Positions 51,750 through 52,983 of a DNA stretch of 52,983 nucleotides are shown here, one piece after another. The translations under genes were made by a program, and so were the position numbers. Every line of letters begins with the position of its first letter. Position 1 is the first letter of the stretch. Under the pieces are notes generated by a model, which searched no databases, was not told the DNA's origin, and saw only the letters and a list, made by a program, of their open reading frames with translations. The stretch comes from Ruminococcus sp. (GTDB lineage Bacteria; Bacillota; Clostridia; Oscillospirales; Ruminococcaceae). The stretch spans positions 1 through 52,983 of the forward strand of contig NZ_JAGCFH010000326.1 in the NCBI RefSeq assembly GCF_017650195.1, read 5' to 3'.

Positions 51750-51828
51750 AGTGTACAGGCAATGATAAACATAAAGCAGAGGTCATTGCAGGAACTATGC
51801 GGAGATCCTCCGCAAAAGGAGAGATAAA

Positions 51829-52983
51829 ATGAACGACAGAATAATACGTGCTGTGGCTTTTGCAGCAGCAGCCTGCCTGTCCCTGAGCTCTTGCAGCGAT
51901 ACAAAGAACAACGGTATCAAGGATAAGTCAGGGGTAAATTCCGCCGGAGAGTCTGTACCGCAGTCTGCGGCAGAGCTTCTTGCGGATTCCTACAAGCTCA
52001 CCGACTATAAGGTCCTCGGCGGATTTGACAATTTAGGCACGATAGTTCCTCAGAAGGACGGGGGCTATATCCTTACTGCATATAATTACGCAGATAATAG
52101 TGAAATGCTCTACCGCGCCGACGCCGGGCTATCAGAGCTCATGGAGATAAAGCTCGATATCCCCGATGAGGCAAAGGCAGCAGACGATCATTACTGCTGG
52201 ACCTCTATTTCTCCGGAGGGGCAGTATGCTGCCATTTATATGCTCTATGACGACGACGGAGTGAAGCTGCCGGACGGCTATGACGAAAGCTTTGATTACG
52301 AGAGCTTCTATGACAGCAGGAAGACCTCCTACGGCATATGCTTCTACAACGAGGACGGCTCTGTAAAGAGCTTTTCCATGCTCAGCAATATTGATGAATA
52401 CCTTTGCGACGGGGAGGAAGAGCGGTATCTCGGCAGCTTTATCATCAGCTCCGACGATACTCTGCTCCTTACTATCGGCAGGAACGAGATTTTTTCATGC
52501 AGCAGCGACGGCTGCCTTGAAAAGCTCTCCTCGGTTTGTGATGAGTGCGAAACAGAAGACGCATACTTCATGTATGCCTCCGACGGCTCGGTACTGCTAA
52601 CCTATTCCTATTACCCCGACGCAGACTACAGCAGGTCCGTAAGGAAGATCGCTGTTTATGACCCGGAAAGGAGGACTGTCGGAGAACCTTTCTTTACTCT
52701 GGAAAGCGACAGCTTTTTGATGTACAGAGATAATTTCACCACGGGCTACGGTGATTATCTGCTGCTGAACTGCGATGACACCGACCTTTACGGTATAAAA
52801 AAGGACGGAACGAAAGAACAGATACTCAACTGGATCGACGCGGACGCTTTACCGATGAACGTAGTCAGCGCAGGAGATGACGAATTCTACTGCTGGGATA
52901 TCGGTAATGGCGGCAGTCAGGTTAGTATTTACAAGCTGGTAAAGCGTGATCCTGCGAAGGCTGCCAATACAAAGATAATAACC
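51829..52983 (+). CDS. Secreted lipoprotein, function unknown, C-terminus beyond window
   Basis: 385 codons visible, frame open to the right edge. ATG 51829 has AAAGGAGAGAT upstream. The signal peptide IIRAVAFAAAACLSLSSC ends in a lipobox (LSSC), so the mature protein is lipid-anchored outside the cell. The rest is acidic and Tyr-rich with repeated short blocks that alternate a value with 'display' strands, such as YGICFYNEDGSVKSF, EIFSCSSDGCLEKL and DLYGIKKDGTKEQI, a pattern typical of beta-propeller proteins, although no named family is recognised. It is divergent from the ECF sigma pair and may be linked to it. Confidence 0.8.
   Translation, partial: MNDRIIRAVAFAAAACLSLSSCSDTKNNGIKDKSGVNSAGESVPQSAAELLADSYKLTDYKVLGGFDNLGTIVPQKDGGYILTAYNYADNSEMLYRADAGLSELMEIKLDIPDEAKAADDHYCWTSISPEGQYAAIYMLYDDDGVKLPDGYDESFDYESFYDSRKTSYGICFYNEDGSVKSFSMLSNIDEYLCDGEEERYLGSFIISSDDTLLLTIGRNEIFSCSSDGCLEKLSSVCDECETEDAYFMYASDGSVLLTYSYYPDADYSRSVRKIAVYDPERRTVGEPFFTLESDSFLMYRDNFTTGYGDYLLLNCDDTDLYGIKKDGTKEQILNWIDADALPMNVVSAGDDEFYCWDIGNGGSQVSIYKLVKRDPAKAANTKIIT

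Noticed and set aside
1..52983. Mobile elements, prophage or plasmid origin.
   Set aside because: No transposase, integrase, phage or replication gene and no flanking target-site repeats were found.

Overview
The window looks like a chromosomal segment of a Gram-positive Clostridia bacterium, most likely a Ruminococcus-like member of the Oscillospiraceae/Ruminococcaceae. The grounds are: a monoderm division and wall gene set (mraZ, FtsL/DivIB, SpoVD-type PBP, MreBCD, SpoVG, class B sortases), a MurE carrying the DNPRNE motif of meso-diaminopimelate-adding enzymes, Thr/Pro-rich extracellular linkers, and AGGAGG-type ribosome binding sites. No phage, insertion sequence, CRISPR array or rRNA gene is visible. 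The genus is an inference.

Layout. (1) 1-4576, minus strand: a partial 3-methyladenine glycosylase, RqcH, an RlmA-like rRNA methyltransferase and a TrmK-Nif3 fusion. (2) 4641-7373, minus strand: a DivIVA-like coiled-coil gene with a folded leader, a SigH-like sigma factor, a 66-nt tRNA-like element, a zinc-ribbon gene and a terminator. (3) 7557-8281: an XRE-type membrane regulator. (4) 8368-23350, minus strand: the division and cell wall (dcw) cluster in the order mraZ-rsmH-ftsL-spoVD-murE-mraY-ftsW-murG-(alpha/beta hydrolase)-murA-divIB-ftsZ. Repeated GGTGA boxes lie upstream of mraZ, and ftsZ has its own promoter and terminator. (5) 23454-28132, minus strand: pncC, two class B sortases and a circularly permuted SpoIID-type protein. 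(6) 28196-31127, minus strand: thiI and a cysteine desulfurase gene, separated by a decayed gene. (7) 31196-36941: yfhO-nudix (plus), spoVG (minus), murC-lexA (plus). (8) 37058-40781, plus strand: a VOC protein, then zapA-U32 peptidase-dut-DUF4321. (9) 40854-45952, plus strand: mreB-mreC-mreD-PBP2, ending in a strong terminator. (10) 46062-49742, plus strand: an M23 LytM-type protein and a CopA-type ATPase under a palindromic operator. (11) 49741-52983: an ECF sigma factor with a membrane-anchored partner (minus), and a divergent lipoprotein cut by the window end.

How it fits together. About half of the window makes, shapes and divides the cell wall. Lipid II synthesis is covered by MurA, MurC, MurE, MraY and MurG; MurB, MurD and MurF are not here. 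Septal synthesis is FtsW/SpoVD/DivIB/FtsL/FtsZ/ZapA. Elongation is MreBCD/PBP2. The sortases, permuted SpoIID and M23 protein would remodel or decorate the wall. tRNA and rRNA modification and rescue (ThiI with its desulfurase, TrmK, RlmA, RqcH) is a second theme.

Most worth a second look: the tRNA-like element with a collapsed anticodon arm (4983-5048); the permuted SpoIID next to two sortases; the TrmK-Nif3 fusion; the folded leader of the DivIVA-like gene; the GGTGA arrays at mraZ; Trp-containing repeats in the outer tails of DivIB and PBP2; and the stem-loops before spoVD. All calls come from reading the sequence only; no database search was run.
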